64,000 bases of DNA, taken from NCBI RefSeq assembly GCF_014649875.1, contig NZ_BMTW01000001.1:1426001-1490000 (forward strand). Reading direction: 5' to 3'. Shown here one piece after another: positions 1 to 8,516 of this stretch. Position 1 is the stretch's first letter, and each line of letters begins with the position of its first letter. Under the pieces are notes generated by a model. It did no database searches, had not been told where the DNA came from, and saw nothing but the letters and a program-made list of their open reading frames with translations. This DNA comes from Streptomyces rubiginosohelvolus. Its GTDB lineage: Bacteria > Actinomycetota > Actinomycetes > Streptomycetales > Streptomycetaceae. Position numbers and translations under genes: made by a program.

Positions 1-23
1 CTCCCGGCGTACGTACGGAGGCG

Positions 24-1637
24 TTACGCCGGCTTCTCCTCCAGGCGCGGGAACAGCACCGCGCCCTTCGTCACCGTCGCCCCCGCGGGCAGGGTGCCCC
101 AGACGCCCGCGTCCTGGACCTTCTGGTCGGCCAGGGCACCCAGGGACTCCTCGGCGCCCAGGGACTCCCAGAGCTTCTGCGAGGTCTCCGGCATCACGGA
201 GTTGAGCAGCACCGCGACCCCGCGCAGCGACTCGGCGGCCGTGTAGAGGATGGTCGCCAGACGGGCCTGGCCCTCCGGGGTGGTGTCCTTGGCCACCTTC
301 CACGGCTCCTGCTCCGTGATGTAGCCGTTGACCTGCTTCACGAAGTCGAAGGTCGCCAGGATGCCGCCCTGGAAGTCCAGCTCCTCGCCGATCTTCCGGT
401 CGGCCGTCGCCGCGGCCTTCGCCAGGCCGTCCCGCACGGCCTGCTCGGCGTCACCGGCGGCCGTGTCCTCCGGCAGCGCACCGCCGAAGTACTTGCCGAC
501 CATCGCCGCCACGCGCGAGGCGAGGTTGCCGTAGTCGTTGGCCAGCTCGGAGGTGTAGCGGGCGGAGAAGTCCTCCCAGGAGAACGACCCGTCGCTGCCG
601 TAGGAGATGGCCCGCAGGAAGTACCAGCGGTACGCGTCCACGCCGAAGTGCGAGGTCAGGTCCTGCGGCTTGATGCCGGTCAGGTTCGACTTGGACATCT
701 TCTCGCCGCCGACCATCAGCCAGCCGTTGGCGACGACCTTGCCCGGCAGCGGCAGACCCTGCGCCATCAGCATCGCCGGCCAGATCACCGAGTGGAAGCG
801 GAGGATGTCCTTGCCGATCAGGTGCACGTTCGCCGGGAACGTACCGTCGAACTTCTCCTGGTTGGCGCCGTAGCCGACCGCCGTCGCGTAGTTGAGCAGC
901 GCGTCGACCCACACGTAGATGACGTGCTTGTCGTCCCACGGCACCGGGACGCCCCAGTCGAACGTCGAGCGCGAGATCGACAGGTCCTGCAGACCCTGCT
1001 CGACGAAGTTCACGACCTCGTTGCGCGCCGACTCGGGCTGGATGAAGTCCGGGTTCGCCGCGTAGAACTCCAGCAGCTTCGGGCCGTACTCGCTGAGCTT
1101 GAAGAAGTAGTTCTCCTCCTTGAGGAGCTCCACCGGCTTCTTGTGGATCGGGCAGAGCTTCTGCCCGGCGAACTCGCCCTCGCCGTCGACCAGATCGCCG
1201 GGGAGCTTGTACTCCTCGCAGCCCACGCAGTACGGGCCCTCGTACCCGCCCTTGTAGATCTCGTCCTTGTCGTACAGGTCCTGCACGAACTCCTGCACCC
1301 GGTCGGTGTGCCGCTTCTCCGTCGTCCGGATGAAGTCGTCGTTCGCGATGTTGAGGTGCTCCCAGAGGGGCTTCCACGCCTCCTCGACGAGCTTGTCCGC
1401 CCAGGCCTGCGGAGTCACGTCGTTCGCCTCGGCCGTGCGCATGATCTTCTGACCGTGCTCGTCCGTGCCGGTGAGGTACCACACCTTCTCGCCGCGCTGG
1501 CGGTGCCAGCGCGTGAGCACGTCGCCTGCGACGGTCGTGTAGGCGTGGCCCAGGTGAGGAGCGTCGTTGACGTAGTAAATGGGGGTCGAGACGTAGTACG
1601 CCGTCGCCCCCTGCTTCTCGGATCCAGTGGCCGCCAT
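24..1637 (-). CDS. metG: Methionyl-tRNA synthetase
   Basis: Cytoplasmic class I enzyme that charges initiator and elongator tRNA-Met. The 537-residue protein has the HIGH-type motif PHLGHAY near residue 30, a zinc knuckle of the form CVGC...CPIH around residues 139-165, and the KMSKS loop (GEKMSKS) near residue 315, followed by the anticodon-binding helical domain. The chosen ATG starts MAATGSEKQG, just ahead of the conserved YYVSTPIYYVN strand; an in-frame ATG 11 codons upstream would add a non-conserved tail. The length suits the short actinobacterial form without the C-terminal EMAP-like dimer domain. It is transcribed away from the two-component pair on its right. Function is near certain. 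Confidence 0.97.
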   Translation of the reverse strand: MAATGSEKQGATAYYVSTPIYYVNDAPHLGHAYTTVAGDVLTRWHRQRGEKVWYLTGTDEHGQKIMRTAEANDVTPQAWADKLVEEAWKPLWEHLNIANDDFIRTTEKRHTDRVQEFVQDLYDKDEIYKGGYEGPYCVGCEEYKLPGDLVDGEGEFAGQKLCPIHKKPVELLKEENYFFKLSEYGPKLLEFYAANPDFIQPESARNEVVNFVEQGLQDLSISRSTFDWGVPVPWDDKHVIYVWVDALLNYATAVGYGANQEKFDGTFPANVHLIGKDILRFHSVIWPAMLMAQGLPLPGKVVANGWLMVGGEKMSKSNLTGIKPQDLTSHFGVDAYRWYFLRAISYGSDGSFSWEDFSARYTSELANDYGNLASRVAAMVGKYFGGALPEDTAAGDAEQAVRDGLAKAAATADRKIGEELDFQGGILATFDFVKQVNGYITEQEPWKVAKDTTPEGQARLATILYTAAESLRGVAVLLNSVMPETSQKLWESLGAEESLGALADQKVQDAGVWGTLPAGATVTKGAVLFPRLEEKPA

Positions 1638-1819
1638 GGTCGAAATCCTAACGGCCCGATCAAGATCCACTCACATCGATAAACGGCGGCCGGTGCGCGG
1701 ACGGAGGAAGGCCCTCCGGTGGAGAGCTTTGCGAAACATCCCCTCACGTAATGGTTCCCGTAGGAAAGTCGCATCCTGGGAGGGAGCGGACAAGCGTGCA
1801 CGAGGCAGGGGACATCACG
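1638..1819. promoter_or_regulatory. Divergent promoter region between metG and the response regulator
   Basis: About 180 bp separate the starts of metG (minus) and the two-component operon (plus), so both promoters should lie here. I see no strong palindrome or leader structure. A purine-rich stretch ending 9 nt before the plus-strand ATG (GAGGCAGGGGA) can serve as the ribosome-binding site of the response regulator. Confidence 0.4.
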
Positions 1820-2473
1820 ATGCGGGTACTGGTCGCCGAGGACGAGGAGATCCTCGCGGAGCTGGTCGCCACCGGACTGCGCCGGGCCGGATTCGCCGTC
1901 GACACCGTGTACAGCGGGGACGCGGCCCTCGCCTATCTGGGCCTCCACGACTACGACGTCGTCGTCCTCGACCGCGACCTCCCCCGGGTCCACGGCGACG
2001 ACGTGGCCCGCCGGCTCGTCGCCTCCGGCTCCCGCACCCGGATCCTGATGCTCACCGCCTCCGGAGCCATGGAGGACCGGGTCGCCGGGCTCGACCTGGG
2101 GGCCGACGACTACGTGGCCAAGCCGTTCGAGTTCCCCGAGCTGGTCTCCCGGGTACGCGCCCTGCGCCGACGCAGCGCCCGGCCCGTACCGCCCCAGCTG
2201 GAACGGCATGGCATCCGGCTCGACCCCGTACGGCGCTCGGCGCTCCGCGACGGCCGGGACCTGGATCTCTCCCCGAAGGAGTTCACCGTGCTGCAACTGC
2301 TGCTGGAGGCCGACGGCGGAACGGTCAGCGCGGAAGAGCTGCTGGAGCGGGCCTGGGACGCCAACGCCGACCCGTTCACCGGTGCCGTGCGCGTCTGCAT
2401 GAGCAAGCTCCGGGCCAAGCTCGGCGAGCCCGCGCTGATCCGCACCGTGCAGGGCGTCGGGTACGCCCTGTGA
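1820..2473 (+). CDS. OmpR/PhoB-family response regulator
   Basis: DNA-binding half of a two-component system, 217 residues. The receiver domain begins MRVLVAEDEE with the acidic pocket at residues 7-9. The phosphoacceptor Asp lies in VVVLDRDLP (about residue 51), and the conserved Lys is in YVAKPF near residue 100. A winged-helix output domain occupies the last 95 residues, ending in the typical [10 protein letters not shown] hairpin. The start was set at this ATG because it aligns with the family start and has a purine-rich site upstream; an upstream in-frame ATG adds 23 unrelated residues. Its stop codon overlaps the GTG start of the kinase by 4 nt, so the pair is translationally coupled. 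The stimulus is unknown. Confidence 0.93.
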   Translation: MRVLVAEDEEILAELVATGLRRAGFAVDTVYSGDAALAYLGLHDYDVVVLDRDLPRVHGDDVARRLVASGSRTRILMLTASGAMEDRVAGLDLGADDYVAKPFEFPELVSRVRALRRRSARPVPPQLERHGIRLDPVRRSALRDGRDLDLSPKEFTVLQLLLEADGGTVSAEELLERAWDANADPFTGAVRVCMSKLRAKLGEPALIRTVQGVGYAL

Positions 2474-3762
2474 AGCGGCCGTCCCCGTTGCGGCGGCTCG
2501 CGGACGCCTCGAAGCTGCCGCACTCGACGATCCGCACCCGTATCGCCCTCGTGTACGGCGGTGTCTTCCTGGTGCTCGGCACGGCCCTGCTGGCCACCGT
2601 CAACCTGGCCTCCCGCGCCGGTACGGAGACCGAGGCGCGGGCCATCGCCTCCACGGCGGTGGTCGTCGTCCCGCCCGGGTACGCCGTGAAGGGACCCTTC
2701 ATCGCCCGCAGCTCCACCGGATCGCCCACCGCCTACGAACTCACCGACCATGTCAGCGACGCGGCGGGCAAGCAGCTCCTGAACTGGTCGTTCGCCGCGC
2801 TGCTCGTGATGACGGCGGGCGCGGTCGGGGTGGGCTGGTGGATAGCGGGCCGGGTCCTGCGGCCCGTCCACGCGATGACCGCGAAGGCCCGCCGGCTCTC
2901 CGAGAAGACCCTGCACGAGCGGATCGCGTCCAGCGGACCGGACGACGAGCTGAAGGAGCTGGGCGAGACGCTGGACGCGCTGCTGGGCCGTCTGGAGAAG
3001 GCGTTCGACAGCCAGCGGAGATTCATCGCGAACGCCTCGCACGAGCTGCGGACCCCGCTGGCCACGCAGCGTGCCGCGATCCAGATCGGCCTGGACGACC
3101 CGTCCCCCGAGGACCTCGTCCGTACCCGGCAGACCCTGCTGGACACCAACCGGCGCAGCGAGCGCCTCATCGAGGGGCTGCTCGTGCTGGCCCGCAGCGA
3201 ACGGGGCCTGGCCACGGACGAGCGCGAGGTGGTCCGCCTCGACCACGTGGTCAGGGAGGAGACGGCCCGGTATCCGGCGGTACGGGGCGGGGGCGACAGC
3301 CCGGAGGGCCGGGGCGCGGGCGGTGCGGGCCCGGTGGTGAACGTCGCGGTGGCCGCCTGTTCCGTGCGCGGCAACCGGCTGCTGCTCGCCCAGCTGGTGG
3401 CGAACCTGCTGGCCAACGCGGTCACGTACAACGTGCCGGGCGGCTCGGTGGAGGTCGCGCTGAGCGACGAGGGGGGCCTGCTGGTGCGCAATACCGGGCC
3501 GGTGGTCTCCGAGGCCGACGTCGCGGGGTTCTTCGAACCGTTCCGGCGGGGCGAGGGCCGGGACCGGATGGGCCCGGGGTCGGGCCTCGGCCTGTCGATC
3601 GTCCGGTCGATCGCGATGGCCCACGGCGGTACGGTCACGGCGGTCCCGGGCCCGGAGGGCGGCGGTCTCGCCGTGACCGTACGACTGCCGGTCGATCAGT
3701 CCCCGGAGCCGGCCTCGCGCGCGGCGGTCCAGTCCGGCAGCCCGGCGAGGATCTCCCGGTAG
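2470..3762 (+). CDS. Two-component sensor histidine kinase
   Basis: Membrane sensor kinase of 430 residues, partner of the preceding regulator (GTGA overlap). In order: a cytoplasmic tail, TM1 (about residues 25-46), a short external loop of roughly 60 residues, TM2, a HAMP linker, the HisKA H-box [12 protein letters not shown], and a HATPase domain with N-box [14 protein letters not shown] and G-box [10 protein letters not shown] Gly/Ala-rich insert ([15 protein letters not shown]) lies between HisKA and HATPase. The external loop is too small for a known ligand fold, so sensing could be within the membrane. The last 67 nt overlap the 3' end of the convergent vWA gene. The kinase assignment is secure; the signal is not known. 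Confidence 0.92.
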   Translation: MKRPSPLRRLADASKLPHSTIRTRIALVYGGVFLVLGTALLATVNLASRAGTETEARAIASTAVVVVPPGYAVKGPFIARSSTGSPTAYELTDHVSDAAGKQLLNWSFAALLVMTAGAVGVGWWIAGRVLRPVHAMTAKARRLSEKTLHERIASSGPDDELKELGETLDALLGRLEKAFDSQRRFIANASHELRTPLATQRAAIQIGLDDPSPEDLVRTRQTLLDTNRRSERLIEGLLVLARSERGLATDEREVVRLDHVVREETARYPAVRGGGDSPEGRGAGGAGPVVNVAVAACSVRGNRLLLAQLVANLLANAVTYNVPGGSVEVALSDEGGLLVRNTGPVVSEADVAGFFEPFRRGEGRDRMGPGSGLGLSIVRSIAMAHGGTVTAVPGPEGGGLAVTVRLPVDQSPEPASRAAVQSGSPARISR

Positions 3763-5264
3763 AGTTCGGCGTCCGCGATCTCGCGGGGGGCCGGTCCGGC
3801 GTGGAAGAACCCGGCGTTCGGCGCGCCGAGCTTCCGCAGGAAGTCGAAGCCCTTCGCGTCCTGCTCGCCGAAGGCGACGAACTGGAAGAACAGCGGCAGC
3901 CGCGCCGCCTCCGTGAGGGCCTGCCGGGCGGCCTGCTTGGCGTCCGGCGGACCGTCCGTCTGGAAGATCACGAGAGCCGGACCGGTGGCCTCCGCCTTCT
4001 CGTAGTCCGCGACGACCTCCTCGACCGCGCGGTGGTAGTGCGTCCGGCCCAGTCGGCCGAGGCCCGCGTGCAGCTCGTCGACGCGGCCCTCGTGGCCGGA
4101 GAGCTCCAGGGAGCCGGTGCCGTCGATGTCCGTCGAGAAGAAGACGACCTGCACGGTGGCGTCCTCGTCGAGGTGCGCGGCGAGCGCGAGCGTCCGGTCG
4201 CCCAGGTGCTGGGCACTGCCGTCCTTGTAGAACGGCCGCATGGAGCCGGAGCGGTCGAGCACCAGGTAGACGCGGGCGCGGAGCCCGGTCAGCCCGTGCG
4301 CCCTGAGCGCCGCCTGCGCCGCCTTGTACGGGTCGGCGAGCTGCGGAGCACGCGACTTGACCCGAGCGAGCGTGGTGGCGGGCTTGCCGGGGGCGGGCTC
4401 CGACGCGGCCGGGACCGGCTCCGCCGCTGCGGCGGGTGCCACCGGGGGCTCCACGACGGCCGGGGCTTCTGCGGCGGCAGGGGTCTCCACGACCGCCGGG
4501 GCCTCTGCGGGCTCCGGGGTTGCCACGACGGTCGGGGGCTCCACGGGCTCCGGGATCTCCAAGACGGCCGGGGCCTCCGCGACGGCCGGGGCCTCCTCGG
4601 GCTCCGGTGCCGTCGCGGCTTCGGAGGCCTTGGGGGTCTCGGGCGCCTCGGTGGCCTTGGGGGCCTCGGCGGCGGCCTGGGGCGCCTCGGGGGTGCTCTC
4701 CGGGGCCTCTGCCGGTGCTTCCGCCTCCGCCGGTGCCGGATCGGGCGTGGACTCCTGAGCCGGTGCGGCCTTCGCGGCCTCGTCGAGGTCGAGGTCGATC
4801 GTGATCGGCTCCGGCGTCGACGCGGGAGCCTCGGCCTTGACGGGCTCCTCGGCGGCCAGCGGTTCGCCGGCCTTCTCGGCTGCCACCGGCTCCTCGGGCT
4901 TCTCCGCCTTCGGGGAGTCCTTCGGGGCGTCTGCCGGAGCGTCGTCGAGGGTGTCCTCGGGAGCCGTCCCCTGCGCGGGGACGGTCGGGGACACCGGCGC
5001 GGCGGCCGCCTTGTCGAAGGCCGCCGCCACCAGGTCGGCGGCCGGCGAGCCGTCACGGTCCGCGGATCCGGCGACGGGGGACGAGGGCGAGGCCGGGGCC
5101 GGGATCGACGCCTTCGGCTCCGCCGCGGGCTCGGCCGCCGAAGTGGTCTCCGGCTCCGTCTCCTTGGGCTGAGTGCGCTCGGCCTGGGGCGGGACGGTGG
5201 CCGTGGTCGGCTCGTCCTGCTCCGTGCGGCCGAACACCTTACGCAGCAAGCTCCGAATGCCCAT
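3696..5264 (-). CDS. vWA-domain protein with a long Ala/Pro/Glu-rich arm
   Basis: A 522-residue protein. Residues 1 to about 320 are a low-complexity, Pro/Ala/Glu-rich, probably disordered region with repeats such as EAPAVVE and ETPAAAEAP. Residues from about 330 form a von Willebrand A domain with a complete MIDAS: DRSGSM, a Thr in GRTHYHRA, and TDG in [10 protein letters not shown]. The vWA type resembles TerF/TerY-like domains of tellurite/stress clusters, so a metal-dependent scaffolding role is an inference. No signal peptide is seen; the N-terminus [13 protein letters not shown] is basic and amphipathic. The ATG was chosen over one 6 codons upstream because AAGG sits about 8 nt before it. 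It converges on, and overlaps, the sensor kinase by 67 nt. Confidence 0.8.
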   Translation of the reverse strand: MGIRSLLRKVFGRTEQDEPTTATVPPQAERTQPKETEPETTSAAEPAAEPKASIPAPASPSSPVAGSADRDGSPAADLVAAAFDKAAAAPVSPTVPAQGTAPEDTLDDAPADAPKDSPKAEKPEEPVAAEKAGEPLAAEEPVKAEAPASTPEPITIDLDLDEAAKAAPAQESTPDPAPAEAEAPAEAPESTPEAPQAAAEAPKATEAPETPKASEAATAPEPEEAPAVAEAPAVLEIPEPVEPPTVVATPEPAEAPAVVETPAAAEAPAVVEPPVAPAAAAEPVPAASEPAPGKPATTLARVKSRAPQLADPYKAAQAALRAHGLTGLRARVYLVLDRSGSMRPFYKDGSAQHLGDRTLALAAHLDEDATVQVVFFSTDIDGTGSLELSGHEGRVDELHAGLGRLGRTHYHRAVEEVVADYEKAEATGPALVIFQTDGPPDAKQAARQALTEAARLPLFFQFVAFGEQDAKGFDFLRKLGAPNAGFFHAGPAPREIADAELYREILAGLPDWTAAREAGSGD

Positions 5265-5472
5265 GGGCGAGGCCTTTCGCATGAGTTGGGTGCGGGGAAT
5301 GTCCGACCTGGGGCGAATTCATCCCTCGCCAGGACGGATACGTAAGGTTAGCGGCCGGATCCGGCCGTTCGCCGGTGCGGCCCACCCCTGCGTCAACCGA
5401 GCCGAAACCGTTCCCGGACCGAGTCCGCCGCGGTGTCCACCACCGGCCCTCAAAGGAACAGCGGTGGCCCGG

Positions 5473-5494
5473 ACTTCACCCGCCGTTCACCGGG
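5473..5494 (+). promoter_or_regulatory. PHO box upstream of phoX
   Basis: Two adjacent 11-nt direct repeats, ACTTCACCCGC and CGTTCACCGGG, match the streptomycete PhoP direct-repeat unit (GTTCACC core). They lie about 65 nt before the phoX start. A pair in tandem is the minimal PHO box, so phosphate-starvation control by PhoP is expected. The match is by eye and binding is inferred. Confidence 0.65.
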
Positions 5495-5558
5495 AGTCCC
5501 TCGGACCGGGTGGAGGCGCACCTACCGTCACGCACGACACCAGACGGAGGGAATCCAC

Positions 5559-7628
5559 GTGCGCAATCTGCTGCCGTTCATCAGCTCGCATCCCGGCGGG
5601 CGTTCCGCGCTGACCTGCCGCTTCCGCTGCGGAGACGCCTGCTTCAAGGAGACGCCCAACACCAGCGACAACGAGTACGCGGGCGACATCATCGCCAGCG
5701 CCGTGTCGCGCCGCTCGATGATGCGCGCCGCCGCCGTGGTCACCGTCGCCACCGCCGCCGGGACCGCCGCGCTGACCGGCCCGAGCGCCCCGCAGGCCGA
5801 GGCCGCCGCGCTCGCCGGGCACGGCGGCAAACCGGGCCGTCCCCAGAAACCGGGGGCGTCCGGCGCGCGTGGCCTGCGGTTCTCGCCGGTCGCGCCCAAC
5901 AAGGACGACAAGGTCACGGTCCCCGACGGGTACGCCCAGAACGTGGTGATCCGCTGGGGCGAGCCGATCCTGCGCGGCGCTCCCGCCTTCGACCCGGACA
6001 AGCAGACGGCGAAGGCGCAGGCGGGCCAGTTCGGTTACAACAACGACTTCCTCTCCCTGCTCCCTCTGCGCGGCGAGCGCGGCCGTCAGGTCATGGTCGC
6101 GAACCATGAGTACACGGACGAGATCCTCATGTTCCGCGGTTACGATCCGGCCAACCCGACCCGCGAGCAGGTGGAGATCGCCTGGGCGGCGCACGGACTC
6201 TCCGTGGTCGTCGTCCAGGAGGAGCACCGCACCGGGAAGCTGGGCCCGGTCAACCGGCACCCGCTCAACCGCCGGCTGACCGCGACCAGCGAGTTCCGTA
6301 TGACGGGCCCGGCCGCCGGGAGCACCCTGCTGCGCACGTCCGCCGACCGCACCGGCCGCAAGGTGCTCGGCACCCTCAACAACTGCGCGGGCGGCACCAC
6401 TCCGTGGGGCACCACGCTGCACGGCGAGGAGAACTTCAACCAGTACTTCGCCAACGGCACGACCGCCATGCACAAGCGGTACGGGATCGGCACGAGCGCC
6501 TCCGAGCGCAAGTGGGAGCGTTTCGACCGGCGGTTCGACCTGGCGAAGGAGCCCAACGAGGCCAACCGCTTCGGCTGGGTCGTCGAACTCGACCCGTACG
6601 ACCCGGACTCCACCCCGCGCAAGCGGACCGCGCTGGGCCGGTTCAAGCACGAGGCCGCGCAGCCCCGGCTCACCTCCGACGGCCGCCCGGTCGTCTACAT
6701 GGGCGACGACGAGAAGTTCGACTACCTCTACAAGTTCGTCTCCAGCAAGCGCATGAAGAAGGGGAACTCGCGTGCTGCCCGCGAGCACAACCTGACGCTG
6801 CTGGACGAGGGCACGCTGTACGTCGCCAAGCTCACCGGCGACTCGCCGGTCAACGAGATCGACGGCACCGGAAAGCTCCCCAACGACGGGGAGTTCGACG
6901 GCAGCGGCGTCTGGATCCCGCTGGCCACCGGCACCACCTCGCACGTCCCCGGCATGACCGCCGAGGAGGTGTACGTCTACACGCGCCTCGCCGGTGACAA
7001 GGTCGGCGCGACCAAGATGGACCGCCCCGAGGACGTCGAGCCCTCGCCGCGCACCGGCCGGGTCTACGTGGCGCTCACCAACAACTCGGACCGCGGCAAG
7101 GAGGGCAAGCCCGGCACGGACGAGGCGAACCCGCGCAACGCCAACAAGCACGGCCAGATCCTGGAGCTCGCGGAGAACTGGGACGACCCGACGAGCGACG
7201 GCTTCGCCTGGCGGTTGTTCCTGGTGGCGGGCGACCCGGACGACCCGGCGACGTACTTCGCCGGCTTCCCCAAGTCGAGCGTCAGCCCCATCTCCTGCCC
7301 GGACAACGTGGCGTTCGACGCCCACGGCAACCTGTGGATCTCCACGGACGGCAACGCGCTCGGCTCGCACGACGGGCTGTTCGGCGTGGCCACCCACGGT
7401 GACCGGCGCGGCGAGTTGAAGCAGTTCCTCACCGTTCCGACCGGGGCCGAGACCTGCGGCCCGGTCATCCAGGACCGCCGGGTCCTGGTGGCGGTCCAGC
7501 ACCCGGGCGAGATCGACGGGGCCTCCGTGGAGAAGCCGGCGAGCACCTGGCCCGACGGACCGGGCAAGATCGTCCGCCCCTCGGTCGTCGCCGTCTGGCG
7601 CAAGGACGGGCGCGACATCGGCGTGTGA
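5559..7628 (+). CDS. phoX: PhoX-family secreted alkaline phosphatase (DUF839)
   Basis: Calcium/iron-type alkaline phosphatase exported by Tat, releasing phosphate from organic esters during starvation. The 689-residue protein has a long N-region, twin arginines at about residues 51-52 (SRRSMMRAAA) and a hydrophobic Ala-rich core, as usual for PhoX. The mature part has the beta-propeller metal and substrate segments, for example NNCAGGTTPWGT, HGEENFNQYF, RFGWVVELDPYDP and MDRPEDVE. The GTG start was chosen because GGAGGG lies 7 nt upstream and the N-terminus NLLPFISSHPGGRSALTC is family-like; an upstream ATG 42 codons earlier would run through the PHO box region. The tandem PHO box upstream indicates PhoP control. 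Confidence 0.93.
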   Translation: MRNLLPFISSHPGGRSALTCRFRCGDACFKETPNTSDNEYAGDIIASAVSRRSMMRAAAVVTVATAAGTAALTGPSAPQAEAAALAGHGGKPGRPQKPGASGARGLRFSPVAPNKDDKVTVPDGYAQNVVIRWGEPILRGAPAFDPDKQTAKAQAGQFGYNNDFLSLLPLRGERGRQVMVANHEYTDEILMFRGYDPANPTREQVEIAWAAHGLSVVVVQEEHRTGKLGPVNRHPLNRRLTATSEFRMTGPAAGSTLLRTSADRTGRKVLGTLNNCAGGTTPWGTTLHGEENFNQYFANGTTAMHKRYGIGTSASERKWERFDRRFDLAKEPNEANRFGWVVELDPYDPDSTPRKRTALGRFKHEAAQPRLTSDGRPVVYMGDDEKFDYLYKFVSSKRMKKGNSRAAREHNLTLLDEGTLYVAKLTGDSPVNEIDGTGKLPNDGEFDGSGVWIPLATGTTSHVPGMTAEEVYVYTRLAGDKVGATKMDRPEDVEPSPRTGRVYVALTNNSDRGKEGKPGTDEANPRNANKHGQILELAENWDDPTSDGFAWRLFLVAGDPDDPATYFAGFPKSSVSPISCPDNVAFDAHGNLWISTDGNALGSHDGLFGVATHGDRRGELKQFLTVPTGAETCGPVIQDRRVLVAVQHPGEIDGASVEKPASTWPDGPGKIVRPSVVAVWRKDGRDIGV

Positions 7629-7654
7629 GGTCCAGAAGGACGCAGGAAGCAGGA

Positions 7655-7703
7655 GACCGGGCGGCAGGCGGGGGCTTTATCGGCTCTCGCCCGCCGCCCG
7701 GTC
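7655..7703. terminator. Hairpin after phoX
   Basis: GACCGGGCGGC at 7655-7665 pairs with GCCGCCCGGTC at 7693-7703 (11 bp), with further inner pairing. It lies 26 nt after the phoX stop and just before the S4-domain gene, so it probably terminates phoX transcripts. There is no T tract, which is common in streptomycetes. Confidence 0.5.
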
Positions 7704-7708
7704 CGCAT

Positions 7709-7714
7709 TAGAGT
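7709..7714 (+). promoter_or_regulatory. -10 box (TAGAGT) for the S4-domain gene, probably leaderless
   Basis: TAGAGT lies exactly 7 nt before the ATG, the spacing that puts the transcript start at the A of the start codon. GGAGG also occurs in those 7 nt but would then not be in the mRNA. Confidence 0.45.
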
Positions 7715-7721
7715 CGGAGGC

Positions 7722-8147
7722 ATGGTTTCGGGTGACGCGCCGCAGGCGGAGGGAAGCGTCCGGGTCGACGTGTGGATCTGGTCGGTCCGGCTGACGAAGA
7801 CCCGTGCCCAGGCGGCCGCCGCCTGCCGGGCGGGACATGTGAAGGTCGGCGGCGACCGGGCCAAGCCCGCACAGGCCGTACGCGTCGGCGACGAGGTGCG
7901 GCTCCGGCACGCGGGACGGGACCGGGTGGTCGTCGTCTCGAAGATCGTGAAGAAGCGGGTCGGACCGCCGGTGGCCGTGGAGTGCTTCGTCGACAACAGC
8001 CCGCCCCCGCCGCCCCGCGAGATCGCGATCCAGGTGCCCGTACGGGACCGGGGCGCGGGCCGCCCGACCAAGCGCGACCGCCGGGAGATGGAACGGCTTC
8101 AGGGCCGCTCGCCGGAGAACCTTCCGGGCCGCTCGCCGGAGAACTGA
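7722..8147 (+). CDS. S4-domain RNA-binding protein (Hsp15-like)
   Basis: A 141-residue basic protein. Residues 14-60 form an S4 RNA-binding domain (VRVDVWIWSVRLTKTRAQAA, then GHVKVGGDRAKPAQAVRVGDE cut as in Hsp15). Hsp15 proteins bind the large ribosomal subunit carrying stalled nascent chains, so a ribosome-rescue role is likely by family. The tail is Arg/Lys-rich (GRPTKRDRREMERL) and ends in a duplicated GRSPEN, produced by a 24-nt tandem duplication at 8102-8144. That tail is probably dispensable and variable between species. The gene converges with the DUF2630 gene, and the parS palindrome sits between the two stops. Confidence 0.85.
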   Translation: MVSGDAPQAEGSVRVDVWIWSVRLTKTRAQAAAACRAGHVKVGGDRAKPAQAVRVGDEVRLRHAGRDRVVVVSKIVKKRVGPPVAVECFVDNSPPPPPREIAIQVPVRDRGAGRPTKRDRREMERLQGRSPENLPGRSPEN

Positions 8148-8167
8148 GCCCACGGCGGACCCCCGGT

Positions 8168-8191
8168 CCGGTGTTTCACGTGAAACACCGG
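8168..8191. promoter_or_regulatory. parS: parS centromere site (ParB binding) in a 24-bp palindrome
   Basis: Positions 8172-8187 read TGTTTCACGTGAAACA, the exact 16-bp parS consensus bound by ParB. The symmetry extends by CCGG/CCGG to a perfect 24-bp palindrome. It sits intergenically between two convergent stops, where parS sites often lie. In Streptomyces parS sites cluster around oriC, so this window is likely in the origin-proximal part of the chromosome. The palindrome could also act as a bidirectional transcription terminator. Confidence 0.9.
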
Positions 8192-8192
8192 G

Positions 8193-8438
8193 TCAGCTCT
8201 GGTACCCCTCCACCTCGTCGGCGGGGCGGACCTTCGCCGTCGAGGGGTCCTCGCCGTACTCGCTGAGCGCCCGCCTCCGGCGCAGCAGGTCCCAGCACTG
8301 GTCGAGTTGGACCTCCACCGCCCGCAGCCGGGCCTTCTCGTCCGTGGACAGGCCCATCTTCGCCACGGAGCGGTCGCGCAGGTCGCGTTCCTCGGAGACC
8401 AGTTCGTCGATGTTCTCGAAGATGTCGCTGTCGGCCAT
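8193..8438 (-). CDS. DUF2630 family protein
   Basis: An 81-residue soluble, strongly helical protein (MADSDIFENIDELVSEERDL, then a long charged helix and a second Arg-rich helix LDQCWDLLRRRRAL). This matches DUF2630, a small actinobacterial family of unknown function often found as short coiled-coil proteins. The start was set at the ATG with AAAGAGG about 6 nt upstream; 22 further in-frame codons upstream are Pro/Arg-rich and unlike the family. The stop lies 2 nt from the parS palindrome. Nothing in the sequence suggests a catalytic role. Confidence 0.75.
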   Translation of the reverse strand: MADSDIFENIDELVSEERDLRDRSVAKMGLSTDEKARLRAVEVQLDQCWDLLRRRRALSEYGEDPSTAKVRPADEVEGYQS

Positions 8439-8516
8439 GACGCCTCTTTCGGGTTCGTTCGGCGGCGGTCGTCGCTCGGTGGCCCTCCCGGGTCCCACTC
8501 TCACCCGGGCATCGCC

